Origin: Anthoceros angustus
Lineage: Eukaryota > Streptophyta > Anthocerotopsida > Anthocerotales > Anthocerotaceae
Assembly: GCA_010909165.1 (NCBI GenBank)
Contig: MU008160.1
Coordinates: forward strand, 124,001-188,000
Length of the DNA: 64,000 nt
Direction of reading: 5' to 3'
Position numbers and translations under genes: made by a program. Below, one piece after another: positions 32,900-44,235 of this stretch. Below the pieces are notes generated by a model that was not told where the DNA came from, ran no database searches, and saw nothing but the letters and a program-made list of their open reading frames with translations. Every line of letters begins with the position of its first letter. The stretch's first letter is position 1.

Positions 32900-33480
32900 A
32901 TTTGATGTGTGATCTATAAATTTGCAAGTTGAAATACATGCTTGGTGAGATGTTCTTCGATGATCGCCCATTTTTGCGCATCCCTCTTTATCGCACAAGC
33001 CATTGCAGACAACACATTGGAAGATATTCATCTCTTCCCAACGGTTGGATCAATCCACACTTTGATTAGCATTTAACCCAAGGAGCTTGAAGCAGCTCAT
33101 ACATGGGGAACTACGCAGCTCTGAAGGGAAAAAGGGAAAAGGGAAACGGAAAGGCTTGTCTAGGTCACCTCAAAGCTCGCACGTTGAGGCACTCTGCATT
33201 GATGCACCAGGAACGACCAGCGACGATAACAATGTACTAATATGCACCAATTGATCAAAAGATTTTAGTTTGCAGACTAATTTATTTTCTCAAGATACAA
33301 TAGGATTTGAAACCTGTTTACTCACGGACTAGAAACTGTGGCTGCTTTACGGTAGACGCACGTCCTGCCTGCAAGAGCCTAAACCAAAGGCTGAAATGGC
33401 ACAGCACGGAACCTTCGTTGGTTAGCATTGCTAGTACAATTTGTGAAAGAATGAATGGGCTTGGGATGGAATGGAGCTTA
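32900..33480. other. no recognisable gene
   Basis: AT-rich 3' flank of GLP4. It holds the outer inverted-repeat block at about 33,243-33,300 and is interrupted on the right by the copia insertion. Confidence 0.45.
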
Positions 33481-33487
33481 CTGGTCT

Positions 33488-33492
33488 CTGGT
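33488..33492. repeat. target-site duplication, left (CTGGT)
   Basis: CTGGT immediately before the copia LTR. The same five bases follow the other LTR at 37222-37226. Confidence 0.85.
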
Positions 33493-33761
33493 TGTAAGAA
33501 CTAGCTCGGACACAACACGGCACGCAACATAGGGATCAACACTAACTAGTTAGCGTATACCTGGCAGGCAATGGATGGCACACAATAGCACCACTGGCTT
33601 AGATAGGCTCCACAGTACACATCAATATGGTACACAGGGTGCTACATATATAGCCCTTAGGCTAGGCAACTATCGGGGAGGTAAGCCCTAGACTCGATAG
33701 TCCAATATCCTAGTATATCCTAATATACTAGAGTAAGTAGCAGAGGATTGAATCTCTAACA
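33493..33761 (-). repeat. 3' LTR of the copia element
   Basis: 269-bp LTR bounded by TG..CA on the plus strand (TGTAAGAACT ... CTCTAACA). A purine-rich tract (AAGGGGGAG, minus strand) adjoins it at 33,762-33,770, as expected next to a 3' LTR. Confidence 0.9.
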
Positions 33762-33784
33762 CTCCCCCTTCAAGCTAAAGCTAC

Positions 33785-34590
33785 TTACCGATGCCAAGAT
33801 CCGAACGAAAGTGTGCAAACTTTGCGCCGCTGAGCGCCTTGGTAAAGATATGCATACCCAGAAAAAAAAGTTGCCTCTCCAAGATCACGCATCCAGAAAC
33901 TCATTGCCAATTGTCGCTTAACCTCTTGGATTTCAGACAAGTTGTTCCCAAAAATGAGAGCATCGTCCACATTCAGGACGAGTACCAGGTGAACATCACC
34001 AACCTTCTTAATGTAGACATTCGAGTCGACGGAAGATGGTGTAAACCCCAAAAGCTTTAGGGCTTTGTCGCATCTCATAAACCACCGTAAGGCAGATTGC
34101 TTCAAACCATAAATGGACCGAAGAAGTTTGCACACCTTATCCTCCATGCCGGGAACCTCGAAACCTGGAGGTTGCCGCATATAAATTTCTTTGACTAACT
34201 CGCCGTAAAGGAATGCAATCGTAACGTCCAAATGATGTATGTCCGCACCTGCCCCCTCGGCAAATAAGGTTCATAATTCATGCGAACTAGGGAGAAGGTC
34301 TCTCGTAGTCCAGCCCTTTCACTTGAGTGAAACCGCGAGCCACTAGTCTCGCCTTATGCCTTTCCGAGATCCGTGCATTGTACTTCTTCTTGAAAGTCCA
34401 CTTGCGATCGGCGCTTTTCTCCGGTGTGGCAAATCAACCAACGTCCAAACGTTGTTTTCGAGCATCGAATTATACTGAGTACGAATAGCTTCATTCCAGA
34501 ACTCACCTTCAGGTCTGTTTCGTGCTTCCTCAATTGTGAGTGGGATATCATCTTCGAGAAGAAAACACCATTCTGGTCCGCTCACCATGT
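33785..34590 (-). pseudogene. copia reverse transcriptase remnant
   Basis: The 5' piece has a WNEAIRTQYNSMLENNVWTL motif (34,343-34,588). The 3' piece (33,785-34,231) has DVTIAFLYGELVKEIYMRQP, YGLKQSALRW and the active-site region LVLNVDDALIFG. Stops and frameshifts lie between them, and the RNase H domain is missing. Confidence 0.85.
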
Positions 34591-34985
34591 TGAGCTGGGC
34601 ATTCTCGAGGACCTTCCACGAAGGCTGTCGGACCCTTGTCGACCATCTCGGAATAGCTGCTATTGGTTCGTCCTCTGCATCCTCCGATGCTGGAACTAAC
34701 TCCTCAACTTCTTCTTGTTGTGCTCCTTACGATTTCCTCCTCAGAATTCTGCGGAACAATAGGTGGTACGACCTCACTTGCTGGGATGTTCTCACCATCA
34801 CCCTCCGGTGTGTGGTGATCCTCTTTTGCTGTCATTGGTGGACCTAGGACAAGGAAGGTGTCATGGATAAACTCAGAGTCGAGGTCCGTGTAAACAGCCG
34901 TGCTATCCGTATGACTTCCAATGTTGTTCTCAGCGAACACGACATCAGAACTTTCATGCATCTGCTTGCTGACGGGATCCCACAA

Positions 34986-35540
34986 TCATAAGCCTTTCAT
35001 TCGCATAACCAATGAAGGCGCACTTGATGCTTCGTCCAACTTCTTCCGCAGCTTGCTTAGGAACATGCACGCTCTGTGACCAAACACTCTCAAGTGTGAG
35101 ACATTTGGTTTCTCACCAAACCAAGCTTCATGGGGTGTCATAGAGCCACCTAGCGCCATGGTAATTGACATATTGCATGTATTACCGCCGCACGCATCAA
35201 AAATATTTTGGCATCCTACTTTCGCTAGCATACTCCTAGCGCCATTGCGATAACGATTCTTCCTCGGCGATCCACACTGTTGGCGTGTACCTTGTCGTCA
35301 TCTCTCTTCCGGCCGGCTGTGCATTCATCCTTGAAGAGTTTACTCAAATACTCTCCTCCCCATCGATTCAAGTTTCTTCAACTTCTTTCTGTTTGTTTCT
35401 CCATGATGCATACGAACATCGAAATGCTTGGAGGCGTCACTCTTCCGAGGAAGTACACATTCTCTGCTATAGTCGTCGATAAGCGAAATATAGTATCTAC
35501 TTTGTATCATCCTTGCTTCCACTTGCATTGGTCACAAAGA
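34986..35540 (-). pseudogene. copia integrase remnant
   Basis: Pieces include YYISLIDDYSRE (first catalytic Asp region), SMLAKVG, and TPHEAWFGEKPNVSHLRVFG near the C-terminal end. The frames are interrupted. The central catalytic residues cannot be followed in one frame. Confidence 0.75.
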
Positions 35541-36179
35541 TCGAGTGGACAAGTTCCAAGACTTCTTTTGCTCTCTTCGTGATCAAACATAAGACCTTGA
35601 GGATGCTTGCCTTTCATACAAGCGTCCACAGACCAAGTTCTTACGGAGCTCCATGCACATCACGAGCTTCCGCTCCATCTCCGGAGAAACTTCAAGTTGG
35701 TATGCCCAAACCGTCTATGCCACGATGAGGCATTTCCACCTTTCTCTCAAACAACGAGAACCTCTTGGTCGTTAGGAACCTCCATCAGTACAAGTTCCTG
35801 TCACGGTGGCCTTTTGCCACCACATCGCCATGCATCGACCATTCTTGAAACAAAACTTCCTTCTTCGTAAAAGGACTGCGGACACATCGGTCAATGGTGC
35901 CACGGACATGAGATTTCTATGTAGGTGCGGTACAAGCTCCTCCATTGCCTTGACCTCGTCGAGCAATCGAGCTGTACTCCCCACACCCTCGGCCTATCTC
36001 GCTATCGTTCCCTAGGCGCATTTCTTCTCCCTCCTGTAGTCTTGAAGGGCTCCTTATCCTTCACCATAAAGGATGTACATGCGAGAATCTATCTCGGGGT
36101 ATCGTTTCTTTTATGTACGCATGCGATACTTCTTCTATGGCGTTGCCTCCGCAACCTCACCTTTACTCTCACCCTCCGT

Positions 36180-36650
36180 GAGATGTGCGGTCTTCGATCC
36201 TTGCAATCCTTCTCATAATGACCATACTTGAAGCATTTCCTTGTCCCTCTTCACTATTCTCTTGTCCTTACATCCCTGAGGACTCCCCACCTTGTCCTTG
36301 TTCCGGTTGTTCGTCCCTTCCCTTGATGAACATCGCATGCTCCGGACTGTTGAAGATCCCCATTGCGTCCAATGGCGAGTCTCCTTCGCCAACATCTTAG
36401 AGGTGACCTCCTCCCATGTGAGAGTGTCTTGGGCTATTAGGAAATCTATGAACCACGACCAAGCTTGGGCATAGATATAGAAACATCTTACGTATGTCCT
36501 CACGGATAGCAAAGCGCTCGTTAGCGATGCTAGCGTAAGCGATTCGTGAAAGGTGTCGATGTGCTTTCGCAAATCGTCTCCTCGAATACTTCAATGTCGT
36601 CTGCGACAAAACAAGTGAAATACTTCACCGCTCCCTTCGCCATATTTTTC
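36180..36650 (-). pseudogene. copia gag remnant
   Basis: Starts near 36,645 (MAKGAVKYFTCFVADDIEVF), then IANERFAIREDIRKMFLYL, and further on a zinc-knuckle-like CFKYGHYEKDC in which the second Cys has become Tyr. Broken by several frameshifts. Confidence 0.65.
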
Positions 36651-36972
36651 ATTGAGAAGATTCCAAATGTACTCCATGCCCTTGTCTGGTTCTCCGACCT
36701 TTAGTTGGGTAGAGATTCATATATAGGAGAGCTGTACCCTTGTGGTCTCTCCGCATCTATTCTCTCTGCTCTCTCCCCTCATCTTGGTTTGCTCTTTGCC
36801 CTCGGCATACCATCGCGTCCTCGCCATCAGAGGAACCTTCATGGACCTTTTCCATACATGGAACTCCGTTCCATCAAACACCCGTCCTCAAGGCGCGGTG
36901 GTTCTGAGCCCATCGCCATCACAACTCCGTCCTCTCTTATCAAGTCTCGCGATTAGTGTTCCCGCGATACCA

Positions 36973-37221
36973 TGAAGAACTAGCTCGGACACAACCGGCT
37001 GGGGCGCAGGATCAACACGGTTAGCGGAACCGCGAGGCAATGGATGGCAATGCTGCGCTTAGATAGGCTCCACAGTACACATCAATATGGTGCACAGGGT
37101 GCTACATATATAGCCCTTAGGCTAGGCAACTATCGAGGAGGTAAGCCCTAGACTCAATAGTGCAATATCCTAGTATATCCTAATATACTAGAGTAAGTAG
37201 CAGAGGATTAAATCTCTAACA
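36973..37221 (-). repeat. 5' LTR of the copia element
   Basis: 249 bp, TG..CA on the plus strand. It is about 20 bp shorter than its partner through several small deletions in the first 80 bp. The right half is nearly identical. Confidence 0.9.
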
Positions 37222-37429
37222 CTGGTTTGGAAGGCAATCCATTCCAAGCCTTCATCGCCAGGCTGGAAGCTGTGAGGGTAGACCCTTGGGAGTACGTAGG
37301 TACTAGGCATCACCACCGTTGATGTCATGGCTCTCAAACCGCTCTCCATTGTTGCCAACGATTTCCGGTCGTGAAGAACCTCTCACAGTGTGCACAGTGG
37401 CATGGCCGTTGAGAACCCCTTGAGTAGCC

Positions 37430-37690
37430 AAAATTGCATATGGAATAGCAGGAGTTCACATCAGCCTTCGCGAACCGTTGGCGATATGGTCACGCCAATC
37501 GGTCTGGCTGGCCCGAAGCCCGTTAACTCGGCTCTTTCGATTCTCACATCACGCTCAGCCTCACGATGCCCACGTCATGCTGGCTGGTGAGGAGGTCTTC
37601 CACCTGCCTCTCATCCACGTCCCAGGCATCCACCGTGGCCAAGAACTTTCTCTTGAATCCGTGCAGAATTCCGCAGAACTCCTGCTAGTG
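37430..37690 (-). repeat. dispersed repeat with a conserved short minus-strand frame
   Basis: Related to 63,225-63,800. The minus strand reads EFCGILHGFKRKFLATVDAW, then DVDERQVEDLL. The 63.6-kb copy gives EFCKILHGLEREFLAIVDAL, then DVDER. Conservation at the protein level suggests an old coding repeat, perhaps retroelement gag. The family is not recognised. Confidence 0.5.
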
Positions 37691-37851
37691 TGAAAAGACA
37701 CATCTCTAACACACAAAACTAGTCTAGGGTTTAAATATGTCGTTTCATAATAAACATAAAGAACATATTTTTTGTATTATTGATAATTAACGAGAAGAGT
37801 CAAACTACGAAGTACTCTCTCGTGTCTTCACTCTTTTTCGCTCTTTTGACT

Positions 37852-37863
37852 TGGTATCAGAGC
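37852..37863 (+). other. copia primer-binding site
   Basis: TGGTATCAGAGC follows an AT-rich stretch (37,689-37,851) that is probably the end of a decayed copia 5' LTR. No gag follows. The sequence soon gives way to LTR copy C. Confidence 0.65.
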
Positions 37864-39899
37864 ACCCGATCCTTAGGTCATGATGCGAGAGGTGTAGAAT
37901 CGCATCATGTAATGATGATGATCCTACGCCCCTAGGCCTTCAAGATGCACATTACAAACCCTCACTTGTTTATGAAATAAAGAATGACAAGGAGATGGGG
38001 TAATGGCGCAGGGTGTGTGGTTCCTCTTACCACAATAGTGAGGGAACAATCTCAGAGTCATGTGTGTCAGTACGGGGCGCCCGCCTCCATCTGCTCACCG
38101 TCGGGGTTGGGCGACAGGCGGGGCGATCGTGCCGGAGGACTCCAGCAGCCTACACGAGGGAGAAGAAGGCGATGGCACCCAAAAAGGCTACGAGGTCCGG
38201 GAGCCATGGAACACAGTAGAGCGCAACTTCAGGACCCGGCTATCCGGACTTTGGGCCCTGGCTGGAAGGCGGGGAATTAGTCGAGGAGTGGCACTTGGAT
38301 GTGTTCAGTGTGACGTTGTGACGTCGCTCACGGTCCGGAGTTCGCCGGAAGATGTTGGCGGCCAACAAGGAGGTTCGGTCCAAGAACCTCCGGAGGATCT
38401 AGGCGATGGACCTTGAGGGGTCCGAGGCGCCTACCGCCCAAAGGAGGAAGAAGGGGCGTGGTGCCGGAAGGGGGCAGGCCGGATTATTGTCCATTGGAAC
38501 TGCTCACCAAGGTGGATCACCTTGGTGATAACTTTGGTATTCTGCATGCGCTGAGGAAAGAGGCGGGGCGGGGAAGGATTATCTTGCCGGTTCGATCAGG
38601 AGAGCCCATGAGGAGGCGAAGCCCTCGCCATTGTCCCCATACAGTCCATGTGGGGACATTTGAACTCTGAAGGAGGAGAGATCGGCGGCGCTCGGGAAGG
38701 TGGAGGCCCTGGGAAGTGGAGCGTGCAAGGCGCCAGGTGGGGGCCCCCTAAGGCCAAGCGGACCGGGAGGAGGGCGGGAGGATTGGGACTCCATCGTGCA
38801 GCGGACCCCTCACCACCCGAGGGAAGTATGGGAAGAAATCCCGCTTCCCTTCTCAGTGCCTCCTCGGAGCAACCAGCGAGGAGGAGGGCAGCGGAGGCGG
38901 GAGTTGGCGGTTGCACTCCGTGGCCCCGGCGGCCAGGACCCCACGGACTCGGCAAGAGGCGCAAGGCGGTGACACCTCGAGGGCAGTGCCTGCCACTTGC
39001 AGATTGGCAAAAGGCGGTAAGGAGGCGAAGGGACGCCAAGGGCGAGAGGTCACTTGGCGGCAGCCGCACCAGGCCCGTCATCCCGGCAGGAAGGGGCAAA
39101 AGGGCTAGCTCCGGACCCCTCACCCCTGAGCCCAGGACGAAGAGGGCAAATAAGGAACTGGCGGCCAAGAGGGCCAAGGAGGGTGAAGCTCCGGAGCTCA
39201 GCACTCGGGACCTAAGGGTCCTGATTAGGTCCGGAGAACCCAGTCCGGACTTACTCCGGACTGCGGTATGGAGGTCCTTGGCGGACCGCGAAATGCCCGC
39301 TCCCTCTACGGACTTTGTGGGGCCTCACCAGTGGCGGCCGTGGAAGAAACACGGCGGGTCCTACAGTCATGGGCCGGTATGCTTTAGGGTCTGCGGGACT
39401 GAGAAGACCCGGGAGGTAGAAGCCACCCGAGGCGTATGGTGCTCCTCAGGAGAGTTGGAGGGGGCCGAGGCAGGAGGCAGAAGCTCTCGGCCGCATCGAG
39501 GAAGGAAGCAGGAGGCCGAGAGGAAGTCTGGTCCATCCAAGCAGGCCGGACTAAATTCCACCTGGGTGGCGGTGGCGAGCCTGAGGAGGCCCAAGCAGGC
39601 GGAAGACCTGCAGCGGAGGAGTAGCGAGGCGGAGGCAGGCGCAAGCGGAGAAGGCTCGTGACTGGCGAGGCGGACCCGGCCAAATGGGCGGCTTCAGTGA
39701 AAGCGGCAAGGGAGGCGGAAGCCTTGCTAAGACCGTCGGATCACTATCGGCGTGATCGGGCCGGTGGAGGGAGGCGGAGGAGGCGGCGGCTAACTGAAGA
39801 AGGAGGCGAGGCGGAGGAGGCGAGGCGGAGGAGGCGAGGCGGAGGAGGAAGCAGCAGCAAGGAGATGGAGGATCTCGGTCTCGGTGCGTGAGGTGGGCG

Positions 39900-41220
39900 C
39901 CCGGCGGGAGATGGAAGACCGCAAGGAGACCTGGGCTGCGGCTCAAGTTACCATTGAGAGGAATGGTAGTCTGCGGGCGTGATCGCGGATCCCGAGCGAA
40001 ATAGGCGGCTCCGGCTCTGTTGGCGACGGAGGAAATGCAGCGATGGAGCAGGGCGGGGCGTCGCGAAATGGAGAAGGACACAGGCGAGGCCCGATGAGGC
40101 GAGTTGCCCGACTTTGGAGAGGAGATGGCGAGTTAACGGCAGAATGAGCGGAGGAGGCGAGAGCACCGGGCCTTGAGAAAAGCTGGTCCGATTGAGCGGA
40201 AGGGGGCGCTATGGCGGTAAGCTAGCTAGCGGAGGCGGAAGCAGGAGGAGGCGGGGCCTTGAAGGGGAGTGGAAGGAGGCGAGGCGGAGCAGTGCGGGAG
40301 GTGGCGCCCCTTAGCCTCGGCCCGGCTCGGTATCAAACTGGCGGAGGTGGTCCAACAAGCGGCGCCCACTTAGGAACACCTATGGCGAAGGGGAGTCGGG
40401 TGCTCGGGCACAGCGTGGAAGGCAATTGACAAGTTGATTCGGACTTTGCCTATTACCGCTGAGCTCCTTAAGACATTGGCGACCTCTCCGCTTCAAATAG
40501 GCGGACCCCTGGAAGGCTCGAGAAGGGGATGAAGGGCATGGGGACACGGGACTCTAGTGGCCTGTTTGGAGACGGCGGGAGATGGAAGACCGCAGGAGAC
40601 CACAGGCTGCGGCTCAAGTTACCATTGAGAGGAATGGTGAGTGCGTGATCGCGGATCCCGAGCGAAATAGGCGGCTCCAGCTCTGTTGGCGACGGAGGAA
40701 ATGCAGCGATGGAGCAGGGCGGGGCGTCGCCGAAATGGAGAAGGACTGGCGAGGCGCAATCAGGCGAGTTGCCCGCCACTTTGGAGAGGAGATGGCGAGG
40801 TTAGGCAGGATGAGCGGAGGAGGCGGGGCCTTGAGAAAAGGCTGCTGGTCCGATTGAGAAAGCGGAAGGGCAGCGCTATGGCGGGTAAGCGGCGGAGGCG
40901 GAAGCGACGAGCTGGGCGAGGCGGAGCAATGGCGGGCTGGGAGGTGGCCAGGCGCCCTTAGCAGCCCTGGCGTGACACGGCCCGGCTCCACAAACTAGCG
41001 AGAGGTGGTCCAACAAGCCGGCGCACCTTGACCAGGAACACCTATGGCGAAGGGAATCGGGTGCTCGGGCTGCGTGGAAGAGGCAATTCACAGTTGATTC
41101 GGACTTTGCCTATTACCATTAAGACATTGGCGACCTCTCGGCGCCCGGCTTCAAATAGGCGGACCCAGAAGGCCTCGAGAAGGGGATGAAGGGCATGGGG
41201 CCACGAGACTCTAGTGGCCT
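39900..41220 (+). repeat. 650-bp tandem duplication inside LTR copy C
   Basis: GGAGATGGAAGACCGCA and CGGCTCAAGTTACCATTGAG occur at 39,908 and again at 40,580. The rest follows in order to the GGACTCTAGTGGCCTGTTTG block. The A and B LTRs have only one copy. Confidence 0.75.
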
Positions 41221-41848
41221 GTTTGGAGCAAGTAGCGGAGAAGAGCATCGGGAGGAGGCGGGGCCACGGCCGATGTGAATCCCGGGGTAAGTCCGCAACC
41301 CTTTCGGGAAGATAGGCGGGGCCTTGAAGGGGAGTGGAAGGAGGAAGCCAAGACAAGGGTCGGTGGGAAGGATGAGGACCTAGCGATGAGAGGTCCGCGG
41401 GTAAAGTCCGGGAGCTTGGGGCCGGACCCCGGTAATAAGTTGGACCGAGGTCAGAGAAGACCGGACCCAGGCCGGACTCGGGGAAGGCGGACTCCGAGTT
41501 CCGACTCGGGGTCGAGGACCTCGAGGTCCGGGACTCGGGAGGCGAGGAGGCCCAAGCAGGCGGAAGCAGGCGTCGGTGGCCCCGGAGGGACCTTTGGGGA
41601 AGCAGCGTTGTGTGGCAGCGGTCGTCGACCGCGCCGTAATAACTGACGATTCGGAAGAGGAAGGGTCCTCGCGGATCATCCGATTAGGTGCGCCCAATGT
41701 CGAGCGGAGATTGGACCACCAATCCGGAACCAGGACCTTCCAGACCGTGCCGAAGGAGATAGGAGGAATAGGATGGTAGGCGGCGATTAGGCGTCTTGGT
41801 AGCCACCGGCTCGAGAATAGGGGTGTAATAAAAGGCGCCGAGGCGTAG

Positions 41849-41855
41849 TATAAGA
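41849..41855 (+). promoter_or_regulatory. LTR promoter TATA box, copy C
   Basis: TATAAGA in the context GGCGTAGTATAAGAGG, followed about 40 bp later by AGTATCTTTCTCTTGGTG. Conserved in all LTR copies that extend this far. Confidence 0.55.
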
Positions 41856-42411
41856 GGTGCTCTAAGTAAAGTATCTTTCTCTTGGTGTTGATCGCGTTTC
41901 TTGACCCTTGTCGCGTCTTCTTGCTAACGTGAGTCTGAGTCCGGCGAGCCAGCGGCCGGAGGAGGCGTCAAGGTTGTAGGACCTAGCGTGTGGTGGTGTG
42001 TCGGGGAAGTGGCGGGGACCGTGTTCGTCGAGGCGGCGTCGAGCAGGCCGGAGCGTGTGGCCGGAGGAACTCGGGAGGCGTGTAGAGCCGGACGGAGGCC
42101 GGCGAGCAGGAGGTCGGGTAGCCCAGCGTTTTCCCTAAGGCCCGATAGTGTAGTGTGAGTGGAGAGAAGAGCGGACTAGAGGTGCAAGTGACAAACGTGA
42201 GCGATCTGAGGGTGACAGGTCCCTAAGCGTTTAGCCACACGATGTCACGGTGAAGCGTTGCGAGTAGTTAGGCAGCGAATTGATGAATGTGCGTTGAGTG
42301 AAGCAGACGCAAAGTGAAGTGAGAATCGTCTAAAGCAGCGCAAAGCGAGCCTATCATTCCCAGGAGCGGACTCCTTCCTACAACGACCACTGGATTGTGC
42401 GCGCTGGCCGT

Positions 42412-43551
42412 CGGTAAGGCATCAGGCGCCTTGCCGCCTCCGCTCCGGTAGGGCCGCCCGGCGCCGCTCTTCTTCCCCATCCTTCAGAGGTCGAGTGTCC
42501 CACACATGGATCGAGATATGGGGCCCCGATGAAGGTGGCTTCTCGCACCTTAGCTTGTAGCCTCCTCAATCATGGCGACAATCCTTCCTGGCCACCTTCT
42601 TTCCCAGCCGTAGCATGCAGAACACTAATAAGTTGTCACCGAGGTGATCCACCTGGTGGCAGTTCCAATGGACGATGATCCGGCCACCGCCTCACCTCCT
42701 CATCCGGCAGTCCGACATCAACCGTTGGTTGTTCGCGCGTTCCAAGCTCAAGCCAAGACCGCCTGCCTATCTTTCCCTCGCCTGAGGGGTTCCGGGACTC
42801 GCCCCCACTCTCCTCCGTGGCGGTTGTAAGCCAGGCCCTCGGGACCTCCAAGGTCCACCTGATCCTCCCGAGGTTCTTGATCAACCTCCTTGTTGGCCGC
42901 TGCCAACATCTTTCGCGAACTCCTGACTAGGGTGACATCACAAATGTCCAGCCGGAACACGTCTAGGTGCCACTCTTGAGCCAATCCTCCCGCCTCCTCC
43001 AACCACGGCCAAAGTCCGGATAATAGCGGGGTGACAATGATTTCGCTCTACTGTGTTCCATGGCGCCCATACCTCCAGCCTTCTTGGGTCCCATCGCCTT
43101 TTCTCCTTACTCATGTCAGACGATTGTCCGAGATCGGCTGGCACGATGCGCCTCTTCAGCCGTCACGCCTCCAACTCCAAAGGTGAGCTGCGTGCCAAGG
43201 TGCTCGAGCGTTCGGAGATAGCGCCCGAGGGCGAGGTTGAGCGCAAGATCGAAGAATTGTCTCGAGGTCGCCGGAGAAATGACCCTCCTCGCGCGCGCCG
43301 CGCTGGGGAGTAATCAACTGGGCGGGAGGTGCCCTTCCTCGTCTGTGGCAGGTCGCATGGCTTACTCTCGCCCTTGCAGCCACGCTTACTCGCCTTACGC
43401 GCGTACTGCAGCCTTCTGGCGCCTCCGCGGGGCGTGAATACCTGCTCGGCAAGGCTACGATCTGGCATGCCTGCGACCTCCATTCGATGGCTGATCACGT
43501 GGCGCCCGCCCCGACTTCACGACTCAACTTCTAAATGACTTTCCTGGCGTA
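42412..43551 (-). mobile_element. LTR of inverted element B, outer part
   Basis: Minus-strand match to LTR positions of about 264-1,330, including the MGPKK frame (ATG at 43,094). Positions 1 to about 245 of the same LTR lie at 57,242-57,464 on the minus strand. Element A separates the two pieces, so A inserted into B. Confidence 0.75.
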
Positions 43552-44235
43552 TGTGGGCTACGGACTTCCTTGGGGTTAGGAAATAAGTGGGGTTTGTTTT
43601 TTGTAGGTTGGAATAGTAAAATAAGGCGGAAAAGGAGGAATAAGCACGGATGGCGCCGGACGGGACTTGGAGTAAGCAACGGACCACTCGGGAGTAAGCG
43701 GACCCGATACCTGGAAACTCGGACTACACTCAGCAAGTCAGGAGAAGCTCGGATACCCTTGGGTCTGGAGGTAAGTCCGGACCGTCGAGAAGGATAAATC
43801 GCCGGGAAAGCAACTTTGAATTGAGTCGAGGAGGACTAGGCGGCGCCACGTGGGCGGCCGAGTGGAGGAGCAGCATGCGGAGCCGGGGCCGTAGCCTCGC
43901 CAGGCCGTTATGGGCGGTATTCACGCCCGGGTGCGGCGGCGTGGGCTAAATGCTGGCGTAAGGCTAAATAACAGCGTAGGGACAAAGTAAGCCATGCGGA
44001 CCCAGCGATTGCGGACGAAGAGCGTCCTTCCGGCGGTTACTCGAAAGAGCGGGGGAAGTCATTCTCCCAAACCTCTTTGATTCTCGCGCTCCTCGCCTCA
44101 CATCCGGCTCTTTGGCGGAGTCTCTTCTTGCCAAGGTGTCCCCACGCGCAGTTCACGGAGGAAGGAGCTAGCATAAGCGGAGGAGAGGAGGCCGAGCGGC
44201 CTCAAATTCGAGCAAGGCACAAGCGGACGGCAGCG

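Larger units (their letters stand above)
31240..33300. repeat. right arm of a large inverted duplication
   Basis: The reverse complement of this stretch matches about 26,460-28,400: GLP coding region, promoter, upstream GATCCTCTCC..AATAATGAGAT block and a downstream AT-rich block. The arms are about 2 kb and the spacer about 2.8 kb. The arms are diverged, so the inversion is older than the 10-kb tandem duplication. Confidence 0.75.
33493..37221 (-). mobile_element. compact Ty1/copia LTR retrotransposon
   Basis: A 3.7-kb element on the minus strand with two LTRs, a polypurine tract, a primer site starting TGGTATC beside the 5' LTR, and a 5-bp target duplication. Coding order from right to left: gag with a defective zinc knuckle (CFKYGHYEKDC near 36,200), a GAG-pre-integrase region near 35,700, integrase (34,986-35,500), and reverse transcriptase (33,785-34,590). 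All frames are broken, and the element is well short of the usual 5 kb, so it is not autonomous. Confidence 0.88.
38120..42411 (+). mobile_element. Ty3/gypsy LTR copy C (diverged, solo)
   Basis: Matches the 4.2-kb LTR of element A from just before the MAPKK frame (ATG at 38,172) to the 3' end (the GAGCGGACTCC..GATTGTG block near 42,360-42,400), including the TATAAGA promoter and AGTATCTTTCTCTTGGTG leader. No gag-pol follows, so it is a solo LTR or one end of a lost element. An internal stretch of about 650 bp is duplicated in tandem (39,900-40,540 and 40,570-41,220). Confidence 0.8.

Noticed and set aside
38648-39661. 337-codon open frame in the GC-rich region
   Set aside because: It is an Arg/Gly/Glu-rich reading of purine-rich LTR sequence and is not conserved in frame in the other LTR copies. 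Only the MAPKK portion shows consistent conservation.
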